The position numbers were made by a program, and so were the translations under genes. Shown piece by piece: positions 1 to 9,868 of a stretch of 64,000 bases of DNA; the first letter of the stretch is position 1; each line of letters opens with the position of its first letter. The notes beneath the pieces were generated by a model, which did no database searches, was not told the origin of the DNA, and worked only from the letters and a program-made list of their open reading frames with translations. The DNA comes from Desulfatiglans sp. (lineage in GTDB: Bacteria > Desulfobacterota > DSM-4660 > Desulfatiglandales > HGW-15). The stretch covers positions 62,001 through 126,000 of the forward strand of contig JAAZBV010000153.1 of the NCBI GenBank assembly GCA_012513605.1. Reading direction: 5' to 3'.

Positions 1-1
1 T

Positions 2-97
2 CTCTCAGGTTCCTGGGATGACACAAGGTCAGCCGAAGATATTATCATGGATATCAAATCGAATAGAAAAAACTCAAAAAAACTTGAACAGATTTAA
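2..97 (+). CDS. C-terminal tail of a VapB-like antitoxin (partial, cut by window edge)
   Basis: An open frame enters from the left edge and stops with TAA at 95-97, leaving about 31 residues. The tail carries a GSWDD...RSAEDIIMDIK-like pattern, which I recognise from the C-terminal toxin-wrapping segment of VapB/AbrB-type antitoxins. No PIN-domain toxin follows in the next 136 bases, so it is either an orphan antitoxin or its toxin lies upstream. The assignment rests on a short stretch only. What else it could be: the end of any small acidic protein. Confidence 0.45.
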   Translation, partial: LSGSWDDTRSAEDIIMDIKSNRKNSKKLEQI

Positions 98-233
98 TTT
101 TTCACACATATTTCATTACAGGTTCATACTCATTTCACAGTCAGGTTTTAGGATACTGTCAAATTGTAAAAGGTTTTAACAGACAGCTATTATTGTCAGT
201 AAATAGTGGTGACACCTAATATCAGGAGGGCTT

Positions 234-3200
234 ATGGCGACAAGATTCAGAATTCTTCTACCCCAGTTTTTTTTCTATATGGTTTTTATTCTTCCGGGTC
301 ACCCTATCACGGCCCAGCAGGCGAATCCCGGTCAGCCTCTTCAGATTTTAAACATCACCCCAAGCGGTGAGGATGTACCAACTACAAATAAGATAGTGTT
401 CCAGTTTAACAGGGCGGTTGTACCTGTTGGAGCAATGGACAGAAAGGCATCCGAGGTACCAATAACAATAAACCCTGAGATCAAAGGCCGATGGCGCTGG
501 CTCAATACCTCTGCACTGGCTTATATTATCGATGATGATTCCCCTCTTAAACCTGCAACCCGGTACGAGATAGAGGTAAGACCAGGCATAAAGGCAGAGA
601 ATGGCGCAACCATGATTGCGGCTGTAAGGCGCACCTTTATTACAGAGCGGCCAAAGGTTGTACACACATGGTTTAAAACATGGAGGTCGCCAACCCATCC
701 GGTTGTAAGGGTGATCTTTAATATGCCTGTTACAAAGGATTCGGTAGAAAAACATCTTTATATGCATCAGGGATGGCTTAAGGAGGGGAGGGTAAAGGTA
801 AAGGCAGAGCCGGATCAGACAGAAAAGGAGCTGCCAGATATCCTGCCCCTTCCCGGTGAAGAGGGCATGGCCCTTGTTATTCCGGAAGGGGCGTCTAAAG
901 AAGAGCCATTAGAAGAGGTATCCCTGTTTGATACTTTATACAATCGTGTCGCTGCATTTTTTACTGCTCTTTTTTCAGATAAATCTCAGCAAGAGAAGGT
1001 GGTTAAAACCCAGGAAGAGAGTACTGGGCCAGAGCGTGCATGGGTGATTATGCCTGAAAAAGAGCTGAAGGAGAACACGACTGTATATATCAGGGTGGAG
1101 CCGGGGCTTGAACCTGATTCAGGAACAGAGAAAGGTATTGAAGATAGAGAACTGGTTTCATTTAGCACATTCCCTGAGTTCCAATTCAACGGCTTTGAAT
1201 GCTTTGATATGAATCATAACCGGATATCCATTAATCCTGGTGATGCGCCTAATAAAAGTAGATTATGCAACCCTATGCAGCCTGTCATACTGAAATTTTC
1301 CTCGCCGGTCTTAAATTCTGAGATAAAAAAGAATGTAAGGTTCAAACCTCAATTGCATGAACCGGAGTCAGGGGATGATGAGGAGGATGAATACTCCCAA
1401 TTGAACAGGCCCTACTCCAGGGATCAGCTCTATTATTCATATATGCCAAGTCTCCTTAAGGCAGCCCAGGATTATCAGGTGAGTATCCTCCCCGATTTGC
1501 GTGATGAATTCGGACGCACCCTGAAAAAGGAGATCACTATAAATTTTGCCACTGATCACAGGCCACCTGACTACCAGCTTACAAACCAGATCTCCATACT
1601 TGAAAAGGATATTGCTACAGAAGTCCCGGTATATGTAACTAATATTGATAAGCTACATCTGTTTTATGACAAAATAACTTCAAAGGGTGCCGACTACGGA
1701 CTCTCTAAAGAATTGACTTTGCCTGGAATAAAGGACCTGTCAGTCAAGCTCCCGATGAAGGTAAGGGATATGCTTGGAAACGAGTCGGGCGTGGTTGCGG
1801 GTTCTGTGGTTACCAGACCATATATCAAAAAGTGGGAGGATTATAATAAATTTTTTATCGAGGTAACCCCATTCCAGGTGCATGTGAAGATGGGTCATTT
1901 CAACGCCATTGCGTGGGTAACAGACCTTGCAACAGGTAACCCGGTTGAGGATGCAGAGGTCACAATATACAGGGCAAAGGCCATGACCCTGACAGACTCT
2001 CCAGAAATCCTTGCCCGTGGCACAACCGGGACAGATGGTACAGCAACCCTTGAAGGTTTGGAAAATCTGGACCCTGATACAAAATATATATACGGGTATG
2101 ACCGGTCCAATGAGATCTTCTTTACAAAGGTGGAAAAGGGGAAAGAGATGGCGCTTCTCCCAATGGATTACAACTTCCTCATGAACACATACAACGCATC
2201 TCATTACACAGTATACTCCTCATCAAGGGGAAAATACGGGTACATACGTGCATGGGGCACAACGGCCCAGGGTGTGTACAGGGCCGGAGACACTATCCAG
2301 TACAAGATATATGTAAGAAATCAGGATAATGAAAGATTAATTGCTGCACCGGACAATTCATATTCCCTCAAGGTAATAGACCCTATGGACAAGACAGTCC
2401 ATGAAATCAAGGATATTACCCTTTCGGAATTTGGCGCATTTGATGGCGAGTTCACGGTGCCTGAAACAGGTGCGGTCGGCTGGTATCGCTTTGAACTCTC
2501 CGCATCATACACAAAGACAACCTGGGAACCCATGATGGTGCTGGTTAGCGATTTTACACCATCGCCATTCAAGGTGACAACTGACCTGAACGGTAAGCTG
2601 TTCAGGCCGGGTGACATGATCGCAATTACCACCCTCGCAAAACTCCATGGAGGCGGACCATACACGGACGCATCAGCAAGGGTTACCATAACCCTGAATA
2701 AAACTGAGTTCACCTCCAGTGATCCTTTAGCCAGGGGCTTTTATTTTGACAGCTCTGCCCCTGAAACACCTGAGGAGATTACCCTCGGCCAGAAGGAAGG
2801 CACCATTGATGACAAAGGTTCTCTTTTAACAGATATCAAGCTCCCTGAAACCGCCATATATTCTGGTAAACTCACCATTGAGAGCGCTGTAAGGGATGAC
2901 AGGGGGAAATATATCTCAGCAAGGGGCAACGCAGATTATGCATCAAGGGAGAGGTTTGCGGGTCTGAGGTCAAACACCTGGATTTTAAAACAGAATGAGC
3001 CCTCCTCTGTAGAATTAATAGTTGTTGATGAATCTGGAAAGCCTGTTAAGGGTGTGCCGGTTACTGTCAGTGTCGAACACAGGGAGACAAAGGCATCAAG
3101 GGTAAAGGGTGCAGGAAACGCATACCTCACCCAGATGAACACCAGGTGGGTGGAAGATGAAAAGCGGGTTGTCACATCCAGTAATAAAGGTGTGGAGTTC

Positions 3201-6173
3201 AGTTTCACACCCGGAAACGCAGGAGGGTTTCGGATAACCGCTTCTGTAAAGGATTCAAAAGAGAGGGAACACAGCACCAGGCTCGAAAAATGGGTAGCAG
3301 GCAGGGGTGTGGTCTTGTGGGAGGATGACAACAAAAACGGCCTTGATATAGTCCCTGAAAAGAATGAATACAGGGTGGGTGAAAAGGCCAGGTACATGGT
3401 TAAGAACCCCTTCCCCGGGGCAAAGGCACTTATCACCATAGAAAGATATGGAACCATAAAGCACTGGGTGCAGACCCTTGAAACAGCAACGCCCATTATA
3501 GAGTTTGAGATCGAAAAAGATTTTGTACCCGGGTATTATCTCTCTGTTGTTGTGGTGTCACCCAGGGTTGAGATGCCCCTTGGTGAAAACGATGTAGATC
3601 TTGGAAAGCCTGCATTCAGGATGGGTTATGTACAGGGCAATGTAGCGGATCCCTATAAGCAGCTATCTGTAAGCGCAGCCCCTGAGCGGGATACATATAA
3701 ACCTGGCGACCGGGTAAAGGTAAACCTACAGGCATCATACCAAAAACATATGATTGATGAGCCGGTGGAGTTTGCAGTGGCTGTGCTGGATGAGGCGGTT
3801 CTGGACCTACTCATAAGAGGCATAGACTACTTTGATCCATACAAGGGTTTTTATGAACTGGAAACCCTTGATATGCTTAACTACAGCCTGATCATGCAGC
3901 TTGTTGGCCGCCAGAAGTTTGAAAAAAAGGGGGCAGACCCGGCGGGTGACGGCGGGGCTGACCTTGGTTTAAGGAACCTGTTCAAGTTTGTAAGCTACTG
4001 GAATCCGTCTATCAGGGCGGATAACAGCGGAAAGGCTGATATAGAATTTGAGGTGCCGGATAACCTTACAGGCTGGCGGGTTCTTGTAATGGCGGTTACA
4101 CCGGGTGAAAGGATGGGGCTTGGTCAGGGCAGATTCAATGTGAACAGGCCAACAGAGATCAGGCCGGTAATGCCGAATCAGGTTACAGAAGGGGACAGCT
4201 TTGATGCAGGCTTCAGCATAATGAACCGGACAGAAAAGGAGCGTGAGCTTGATGTAAACATTACTGCCAGGGGCGCAATTAATACTAGTGAAAATGGGCG
4301 ACAGTTAAGATCCACCCTAAAGGTAAAGGTGAAGCCATATAAACGTGTAAATGTATTTATGCCAGTAAAGAGCAGGGGTGAGGGTAAAATTAGGTTTATT
4401 GCAAGGGCAGGCGATTCAATCGATCATGACGGGGCAATATTTGAACTTGATGTACGCAAAATGGCCAGCCTTGAGACTTCAGCCACATATGGCACTGCTG
4501 ATTCTGAAACAGTCATTGAGTCATTGAAGTTCCCTGACAATATAAGAACAGATACTGGAAATCTGTTTGTAAACCTCTCGCCCACTGTTATTGGGAACCT
4601 TGAGGGGGCATTTAAGTATCTGCGTGATTATCCCTATAGCTGCTGGGAACAGAAGATTACAAAGGCAGTAATGGCTTCCCATTATATCAATCTTAAAAGG
4701 TACATGGCCCCTGACTTTGAGTGGAAGGAGGCAGGAGAAATCCCTGATATCATGCTTGTGCTCGCAGCCAATTACCAGGCCCCGTCTGGCGGCATGTCAT
4801 TTTATGTGCCGCAGGAGCAGTTTGTCTCCCCATACTTAAGCGCATATACAGCAGTTGCATTCAACTGGCTAAAGGAACGGGGATACAGGGTGCCGGAGTC
4901 AGTGGAAAACCGGTTATATGAGTACCTTGAAACCATGCTCAGAAAGGATGTTGCCCCTGATTTTTACTCAAGGGGCATGACCTCAACCGTGAGGGCAGTG
5001 ACCCTTGCAGCACTTGCACAAAAGGGGAGACTATCCCTGGATGACCTGAACCGGTATTATCCCCATGTTAAAGAGATGGATATATTCGGTAAGGCCCACT
5101 TTCTTATTGCTGCATCGCTCATAAATGGCGCTGAGGAGATGAGTAAAGATGTTTTTAATATGATCATCTCACAGTCTGATCAGACAGGCGGCAAGTTTAT
5201 CATTAATGAGATGTTTGATGATGGCTTTGAGAGGATACTTACATCACCCTTAAGAACAAACGCGGCGGTGCTGAGCGCCATTCTTGCCTATGAGAAGGGA
5301 GAAGAGGGTAAGCGCCTCACAAAGGATCTCCCGTTTAAGATGGTAAGATACATTACCCAGACCAGAAAACAGGGCGGCAGGTGGGAGAACACACAGGAGA
5401 ATGTCTTCTGCATGAATGCCCTTGTGGAATACAGCATGGCTTATGAGGCAGTGAACCCGGATATAAACCTTACTGCATCAATAGGGGATGCTGCACTGGG
5501 TAACGCAGTTTTCAGGGATATGACAGATGCCCCGGTTATACTGAAAAGGCCCCTGGGAGGGGGAGACCCTGGAAAAAGCACACAGGCAAAAATTACCAGG
5601 GATGGCACAGGCAGGTTCTATTACAGTGTGGGGATGTCCTATGCCCCAATGGAGATGAGAAAGGATAATATAGATGCCGGTATTGATATAAGAAGGGAAT
5701 ACAGTGTGGAGCGGGATGGTAAATGGGTTCTTCTTCAAACACCCATGAGGATAAAAAGGGGAGAACTTGTGAGGGTAGACCTTTATCTCTCCATCCCTGC
5801 TGCAAGGAACTTTCTTGTGGTGGATGATCATGTACCGGGCGGTCTTGAACCTGTAAACAGGGATCTGGCCACAGCATCAACAGTGGACGCGGACAAGGCA
5901 AAAAACGATTATGCGGCTGACTCATGGTTTTTCCATTATAGCGACTGGTCATATTACGGCATGTCAAGATGGAGTTTTTACCATAAGGAGCTGAGGCATG
6001 ATGCAGCAAGGTTCTATTCTGAGTACCTCTCTCCTGGCAATTACCATTTGTCATACACAGCGCAGGCGGTTGCGCCGGGTGAATTTACTGTCATGCCGAC
6101 CCATTCAGAGGAGATGTATGACCCGGATGTGTTCGGTAAGAGTGCGCCTGCTGTTTTGAATGTGGAGAAGTAA
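234..6173 (+). CDS. alpha-2-macroglobulin family protein (YfhM-like), thioester type
   Basis: Large 1979-residue secreted protein of the bacterial alpha-2-macroglobulin family, which traps proteases in the periplasm through bait cleavage and a reactive thioester. The start is supported by AGGAGGG 6 bases upstream. Residues 1-27 look like a type I signal peptide ending in ITA; there is no lipobox cysteine, unlike E. coli YfhM. Then come an N-terminal Ig-like domain, a run of MG domains, a glycine-rich probable bait region near residues 1225-1245, and the thioester motif C1470-W-E-Q1473 in a YPYSCWEQ context, followed by the alpha-helical thioester domain and a C-terminal receptor-like domain. 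The length is typical or slightly long. pbpC follows on the same strand after 286 bases, the classic pairing that links protease defence to cell-wall repair. Family assignment is firm; target proteases are unknown. Confidence 0.95.
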   Translation: MATRFRILLPQFFFYMVFILPGHPITAQQANPGQPLQILNITPSGEDVPTTNKIVFQFNRAVVPVGAMDRKASEVPITINPEIKGRWRWLNTSALAYIIDDDSPLKPATRYEIEVRPGIKAENGATMIAAVRRTFITERPKVVHTWFKTWRSPTHPVVRVIFNMPVTKDSVEKHLYMHQGWLKEGRVKVKAEPDQTEKELPDILPLPGEEGMALVIPEGASKEEPLEEVSLFDTLYNRVAAFFTALFSDKSQQEKVVKTQEESTGPERAWVIMPEKELKENTTVYIRVEPGLEPDSGTEKGIEDRELVSFSTFPEFQFNGFECFDMNHNRISINPGDAPNKSRLCNPMQPVILKFSSPVLNSEIKKNVRFKPQLHEPESGDDEEDEYSQLNRPYSRDQLYYSYMPSLLKAAQDYQVSILPDLRDEFGRTLKKEITINFATDHRPPDYQLTNQISILEKDIATEVPVYVTNIDKLHLFYDKITSKGADYGLSKELTLPGIKDLSVKLPMKVRDMLGNESGVVAGSVVTRPYIKKWEDYNKFFIEVTPFQVHVKMGHFNAIAWVTDLATGNPVEDAEVTIYRAKAMTLTDSPEILARGTTGTDGTATLEGLENLDPDTKYIYGYDRSNEIFFTKVEKGKEMALLPMDYNFLMNTYNASHYTVYSSSRGKYGYIRAWGTTAQGVYRAGDTIQYKIYVRNQDNERLIAAPDNSYSLKVIDPMDKTVHEIKDITLSEFGAFDGEFTVPETGAVGWYRFELSASYTKTTWEPMMVLVSDFTPSPFKVTTDLNGKLFRPGDMIAITTLAKLHGGGPYTDASARVTITLNKTEFTSSDPLARGFYFDSSAPETPEEITLGQKEGTIDDKGSLLTDIKLPETAIYSGKLTIESAVRDDRGKYISARGNADYASRERFAGLRSNTWILKQNEPSSVELIVVDESGKPVKGVPVTVSVEHRETKASRVKGAGNAYLTQMNTRWVEDEKRVVTSSNKGVEFSFTPGNAGGFRITASVKDSKEREHSTRLEKWVAGRGVVLWEDDNKNGLDIVPEKNEYRVGEKARYMVKNPFPGAKALITIERYGTIKHWVQTLETATPIIEFEIEKDFVPGYYLSVVVVSPRVEMPLGENDVDLGKPAFRMGYVQGNVADPYKQLSVSAAPERDTYKPGDRVKVNLQASYQKHMIDEPVEFAVAVLDEAVLDLLIRGIDYFDPYKGFYELETLDMLNYSLIMQLVGRQKFEKKGADPAGDGGADLGLRNLFKFVSYWNPSIRADNSGKADIEFEVPDNLTGWRVLVMAVTPGERMGLGQGRFNVNRPTEIRPVMPNQVTEGDSFDAGFSIMNRTEKERELDVNITARGAINTSENGRQLRSTLKVKVKPYKRVNVFMPVKSRGEGKIRFIARAGDSIDHDGAIFELDVRKMASLETSATYGTADSETVIESLKFPDNIRTDTGNLFVNLSPTVIGNLEGAFKYLRDYPYSCWEQKITKAVMASHYINLKRYMAPDFEWKEAGEIPDIMLVLAANYQAPSGGMSFYVPQEQFVSPYLSAYTAVAFNWLKERGYRVPESVENRLYEYLETMLRKDVAPDFYSRGMTSTVRAVTLAALAQKGRLSLDDLNRYYPHVKEMDIFGKAHFLIAASLINGAEEMSKDVFNMIISQSDQTGGKFIINEMFDDGFERILTSPLRTNAAVLSAILAYEKGEEGKRLTKDLPFKMVRYITQTRKQGGRWENTQENVFCMNALVEYSMAYEAVNPDINLTASIGDAALGNAVFRDMTDAPVILKRPLGGGDPGKSTQAKITRDGTGRFYYSVGMSYAPMEMRKDNIDAGIDIRREYSVERDGKWVLLQTPMRIKRGELVRVDLYLSIPAARNFLVVDDHVPGGLEPVNRDLATASTVDADKAKNDYAADSWFFHYSDWSYYGMSRWSFYHKELRHDAARFYSEYLSPGNYHLSYTAQAVAPGEFTVMPTHSEEMYDPDVFGKSAPAVLNVEK

Positions 6174-6176
6174 AGA

Positions 6177-6296
6177 TTAACCGCAAAGACGCCAAGAACG
6201 CAATGAAAACAAAAACAAGTATGTTTTCATCTTTTAACAATAATTTTAACTTTGCGGGCTTAGCGTCTTGAGAGAGCAAAGCGAATGGGCGGTTAA
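6177..6296. repeat. compound inverted-repeat element between alpha-2-macroglobulin gene and pbpC
   Basis: The ends are TTAACCGC (6177-6184) and its exact complement GCGGTTAA (6289-6296). Inner pieces AAGACGC (6186-6192) and GCGTCTT (6263-6269) are also complementary, as are CCGCAAA and TTTGCGG. The left end closely resembles the sequence at 60751-60790 (ACCGCAAAGAC followed by an A-rich run). This looks like a short non-coding palindromic or MITE-like intergenic repeat, not a gene. A role as terminator or mRNA-processing site is possible but not shown. Confidence 0.6.
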
Positions 6297-6387
6297 ATTA
6301 TGTAATGATGTAGCAGGAGATACTTACAATTTCTCCAGGTTTTAATATTTAAGTTTAAGGCCAATTGTATAGTGACAAAAGGTCGTC

Positions 6388-6410
6388 ATTCCCCGGCTTG
6401 ACCGGGGAAT
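6388..6410. repeat. ATTCCCCGG hairpin (dispersed 'GTCATTCC...GGAATCCAG' type repeat)
   Basis: A perfect 9-bp stem ATTCCCCGG/CCGGGGAAT with a 5-base loop, flanked by GTC and CCAGAA. This layout matches a palindromic repeat common in intergenic DNA of many proteobacteria. It lies 50 bases before pbpC and has no T-run on the + strand, so it is more likely a repeat than a terminator. Confidence 0.55.
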
Positions 6411-6459
6411 CCAGAAGCAACGTAGCAAAGAGAAAAATATTGTTTTAAGAGAGAATAAG

Positions 6460-8688
6460 ATGGATCAATTTATCAGATATATCACAGGGCATTTTCATAA
6501 CAGATATATTAAGGTCTCTGCCATCACAATCGCCCTTGCTGCAATCATTGTTATCTTTAAAACCATCATCGACATCAAACCCATACCCCAAACCCTTATC
6601 CCTGATGCATCTGACATAAGCAGGGTGCGTGTGCTGGACAGGAACCATGTGCCCCTTGCTGTAACATATCAAAACGAATGGAATACGCATGACTATGTGC
6701 CCCTCTATGAAATACCTGATTTTATTCAACAGGCGTTTATTATTGCAGAGGATAAAAGGTTTTTTCACCATTCGGGAATAGACCGGCTTGCACGATTAAA
6801 TGCTGCGTGGCAGAACATGCGCTCTATGGGCGGTGTGAGGGGTGCAAGCACAATAACCGAACAGGTTATAAAGATGATTCATCCCCGGCCAAGGACAATT
6901 TGGTCAAGATGGCTTGAGGGCGTTGAGGCGCAGGCCCTTGAAAGGGGGTTTTCAAAGGCAGAGATCCTGGAGTTTTATCTCAATGAGGTACCCTACGCCT
7001 CTAACCGTCGTGGCATTGTACAGGCGGCACGATACTATTTTGACCGTGACATAGATACCCTGAGCAGGAAGGAGATGCTTGCGCTTGCTGCTCTGGTGCG
7101 TGCGCCCTCAAGGTTTGATATGCGGAAAGATTCAACACCCATTAACGGGCCAATTAAACGGCTTGCAATGCTCGCTGTAAAAAATGGCCTTTTTGATGAA
7201 AGGGAGGCTGTAGAGACACTTAAAGAGCATATAAGGCTAAAAGAGACAGCCTTCCCTGTTGAGGCGGGCCAATTTGTGGATTTTATCATGGGTAAACCAG
7301 ATAACCTCAATTATGTGAAAAGGGGAGAGCTCATCACAACACTTGATTCATCCATCCAGACGGCGGCTAAGAGCATACTTGATAACCATATGATAACCCT
7401 GGTTGGTAAGGGGGTAAAAAATGGGGCTGTGCTTGTGGTGGATAACAGCACCAGAGAGATAAATGCATGGGTTGTTAATGGCACAAGATCAGCAGATGTA
7501 CAGGCCAGTTGGATAGATGCAGTAACAGCGCCTCGCCAGCCAGGATCAACCCTGAAACCATTTGTATATGCCCTTGCCCTTGAAAAGGGCTGGTCACCGG
7601 CCACTATTATTGATGATGCACCACTTTCAGAGACGGTGGGAAACGGGCTTCATGTATACAACAACTACAGCAGGATCCACTATGGCAAACTGCCCTTGAG
7701 GCAGTGTCTGGGCAATTCACTTAATATCCCTGCATTAAAGGCCCTGAGATTTATTGGCGTACAGAATTTTCTTGCTTGCCTTAAAAATATTGGTATTAAG
7801 AGCCTTGAAAAGCAGCCAGATTTTTATGGTGATGGGCTTGTGCTTGGTAACGGGGAGGTCACCCTTTTTGAGCTTGTACAGGCATATGCAACACTTGCAT
7901 CTCAGGGTCTCTTTATGCCCCTCAAGATGATTTCGAATGAGATACCTGACACAGGAGAGCGGGTAAGGGTATTCTCGCCTGAAGCAGCATCTCTTATTGG
8001 GAATATTCTTTCAGATTCAAACGCGAGGAGGTTTGAGTTCGGTTCAGGGGGCGTACTTAATTTTCCTGTGCAGACAGCTGTAAAAACCGGCACATCCAAT
8101 GATTATCGTGATGCATGGGCAGTAGGGTATAATAATAATTATACAGTTGGGGTATGGATGGGTAACCTTGATCGAGCTGCCATGAATAAAATCACAGGGG
8201 CAAAAGGTCCGGCAATTGTGCTCAGGTCTGTGTTCGCAGAGCTTAACCGGAACAACGAAACAAGGCCGCTTTACCTGAGCCCGAAGCTTGTGCAGGCGGA
8301 TGTATGCAGGGATACAGGGCTAATGGATGATGACAGTTGCCTTACAGTGAGTGAATGGTTTATACCGGGCTCAACCCCTGACAAACCATCAAAGGCAGAT
8401 GCTCCAAAAGAAGAGGGTGTAGTAATGACTCAGCCTTCCCCAGGGCTCCTCTTGGCTATGGACCCGCGTATACCCGATGATCATGAGGCATTCCTGTTCA
8501 GCATCTCAGGGGTAAAAGAAAACTCAAAGGTTGAATGGATTGTGGATAATCAACTGGAGGCGGTGACTAACTCAGGTGATTATATGTGGCCAATGATGAG
8601 AGGCAGCCATACTGTTATTGCAAGGGTATATACAAATGACAATATGGTTAAAGAAGAAACACAGGCAGTAGGGTTTTTGGTCAAGTAG
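6460..8688 (+). CDS. pbpC: penicillin-binding protein 1C
   Basis: 742-residue bifunctional peptidoglycan synthase of the PBP1C family. A single N-terminal membrane anchor (about residues 20-37) is followed by a GT51 transglycosylase domain with the catalytic glutamate E97 in EDKRFFHH and a GASTITEQ motif. The transpeptidase domain has S363-T-L-K as the SxxK nucleophile motif, SLN in GNSLNIP, and K542-T-G. The last about 90 residues form the BiPBP_C domain typical of PBP1C. All catalytic motifs are present and the length is normal. The gene pairs with the upstream alpha-2-macroglobulin gene, as in E. coli yfhM-pbpC. Whether the two share one transcript is uncertain, because 286 bases with two palindromic repeats lie between them. 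Confidence 0.95.
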   Translation: MDQFIRYITGHFHNRYIKVSAITIALAAIIVIFKTIIDIKPIPQTLIPDASDISRVRVLDRNHVPLAVTYQNEWNTHDYVPLYEIPDFIQQAFIIAEDKRFFHHSGIDRLARLNAAWQNMRSMGGVRGASTITEQVIKMIHPRPRTIWSRWLEGVEAQALERGFSKAEILEFYLNEVPYASNRRGIVQAARYYFDRDIDTLSRKEMLALAALVRAPSRFDMRKDSTPINGPIKRLAMLAVKNGLFDEREAVETLKEHIRLKETAFPVEAGQFVDFIMGKPDNLNYVKRGELITTLDSSIQTAAKSILDNHMITLVGKGVKNGAVLVVDNSTREINAWVVNGTRSADVQASWIDAVTAPRQPGSTLKPFVYALALEKGWSPATIIDDAPLSETVGNGLHVYNNYSRIHYGKLPLRQCLGNSLNIPALKALRFIGVQNFLACLKNIGIKSLEKQPDFYGDGLVLGNGEVTLFELVQAYATLASQGLFMPLKMISNEIPDTGERVRVFSPEAASLIGNILSDSNARRFEFGSGGVLNFPVQTAVKTGTSNDYRDAWAVGYNNNYTVGVWMGNLDRAAMNKITGAKGPAIVLRSVFAELNRNNETRPLYLSPKLVQADVCRDTGLMDDDSCLTVSEWFIPGSTPDKPSKADAPKEEGVVMTQPSPGLLLAMDPRIPDDHEAFLFSISGVKENSKVEWIVDNQLEAVTNSGDYMWPMMRGSHTVIARVYTNDNMVKEETQAVGFLVK

Positions 8689-8719
8689 GTTCAGTATCGT
8701 TCTATATATCACCATTGCC

Positions 8720-8747
8720 GTAGAGACAAGGCATGCCTTGTCTCTAC
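8720..8747. repeat. perfect 28-bp palindrome (copy 1 of a GTAGxGxC hairpin family)
   Basis: GTAGAGACAAGGCA followed by its exact complement, a perfect palindrome 32 bases after pbpC. It shares the GTAG.G.C...G.C.CTAC ends with the palindromes at 9383, 15396 and 55359, so I treat them as one family. It could also act as a transcription-attenuating hairpin after pbpC, though there is no T-run. Confidence 0.65.
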
Positions 8748-8872
8748 ATGGTGTAGCAATGATGCCTTTTTCTCAAATAAATCACTTTTCTCACTTTTTT
8801 CATTTTATATTCATATTCATTTCATAAACCCTGGTTACAATCAATTCAAACAATCAAACAGGGAGAAAAGAC

Positions 8873-9361
8873 ATGAAAACAATAAACGCTGTGAATGATT
8901 CATATATCGGTCAAATTCGCGTTCAATATGGTTCTGATATGCTTATTGCCCCCGGTGTAAGGATTATAATAAGAGATCCCGCCGGGAGAGTCCTTCTAAT
9001 CAAACACACCGCTACAAATAAATGGGAAATACCTGCCGGCTCTGTTGAGCCGGATGAAAGCGTACTGGATGCTGCCAGGCGTGAGGTGTTTGATATAACA
9101 GGCCTGAGTGTCGGCCAGTTAAAACCCTTTGCATATTATTCTGACCCTGTGTATCAGCTTGAATGTGATACCGGAGAAAAGGTTCAGCAGTATATAATGG
9201 CCTTTATTACAGAGGATTACTCAGGGGAGATGTTAATATCTACTGACGAGATATCTGATATGGGTTTTTATTTTTTAAACTGCCTGCCGGACATAGATGA
9301 TGCGCATATAGAAACAATACATGACCTTTTCAGATATCAGGGGGCTATTATTTTAAAATAG
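8873..9361 (+). CDS. Nudix hydrolase-like protein with a degenerate Nudix box
   Basis: 162 residues with a Nudix fold pattern. The Nudix box G56-x5-E62-x7-R70-E71 is present, but the canonical REUxEExGU acids that bind metal are D74 and I75 instead of E-E, followed by G77-L78. A good ribosome site (GGGAG) precedes the ATG. The family hydrolyses nucleoside-diphosphate-linked compounds. Loss of the last glutamate suggests weak, altered or no hydrolase activity, or a binding role. It stands alone between two palindromic repeats. The substrate cannot be told from sequence. Confidence 0.75.
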   Translation: MKTINAVNDSYIGQIRVQYGSDMLIAPGVRIIIRDPAGRVLLIKHTATNKWEIPAGSVEPDESVLDAARREVFDITGLSVGQLKPFAYYSDPVYQLECDTGEKVQQYIMAFITEDYSGEMLISTDEISDMGFYFLNCLPDIDDAHIETIHDLFRYQGAIILK

Positions 9362-9382
9362 GGGTTCATCATAACCGAAAAG

Positions 9383-9410
9383 GTAGGGGCGAAAAATTTT
9401 TCGCCCCTAC
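9383..9410. repeat. perfect 28-bp palindrome (copy 2)
   Basis: GTAGGGGCGAAAAA followed by its exact complement, 21 bases after the Nudix-like gene. The outer GTAGGGGCGA and TCGCCCCTAC arms match the 15396-15421 palindrome, which differs only in its centre. It is a dispersed intergenic repeat, and possibly a bidirectional stem-loop. Confidence 0.75.
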
Positions 9411-9565
9411 AGGATTCCCCTAAAAAAATATGCGTGTATTATGCCTGATTCATTTCTGGTTTTAAAATCAGCGCCAGAGGTACGGAATATTATTAGAATG
9501 AAGGGTAAAAAATTATTAGCTCCAGCGGAGCGAAATATTATGTGGTATTAAGGGGAAATATCATC

Positions 9566-9868
9566 ATGAACATATTTATAATGTCCTTAATTATCATAAT
9601 CATCACACTCTTATCAGGTTTCCATTCCTTCTGTTATGCAAATGAGATAGATATGGGCTTCACCCCTTTTTATAAAAGCGATATGCATATCTACTTAAGT
9701 TACGCCAGGCTGAAAGCCTTTGGACTTAGCAAAATCCAAAAGAAAAATAGGGCACTGTTAAAAGGTGTCATGATAAAGGCCGGGTTTATCCCTTTGAGTT
9801 ATGAATGGTGGCATTTTGATGGCATAGAAAAGAATGCAGCCCGAAAGAAATATCAGATTATCGAATAG
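9566..9868 (+). pseudogene. remnant of a D-alanyl-D-alanine dipeptidase (peptidase M15, VanX-like)
   Basis: 100 residues: a signal peptide (to about residue 25) followed directly by the C-terminal part of an M15D peptidase, recognisable from NRALLKGVMIKAGF and the EWWHFDG motif that holds a catalytic Glu and a zinc-ligand His. The SxHxxGxAxD zinc site that should precede it is absent, so about half the enzyme is missing. I chose the ATG at 9566 because AAGGGGA lies about 10 bases ahead; a GTG at 9542 is in frame. It probably arose by internal deletion and should be inactive. It is also conceivable that it is expressed as a small secreted protein. Confidence 0.6.

Noticed and set aside
348-767. 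Long antisense frames inside the alpha-2-macroglobulin gene
   Set aside because: They lie wholly within a clear gene on the other strand and have no family signal; they reflect codon usage.
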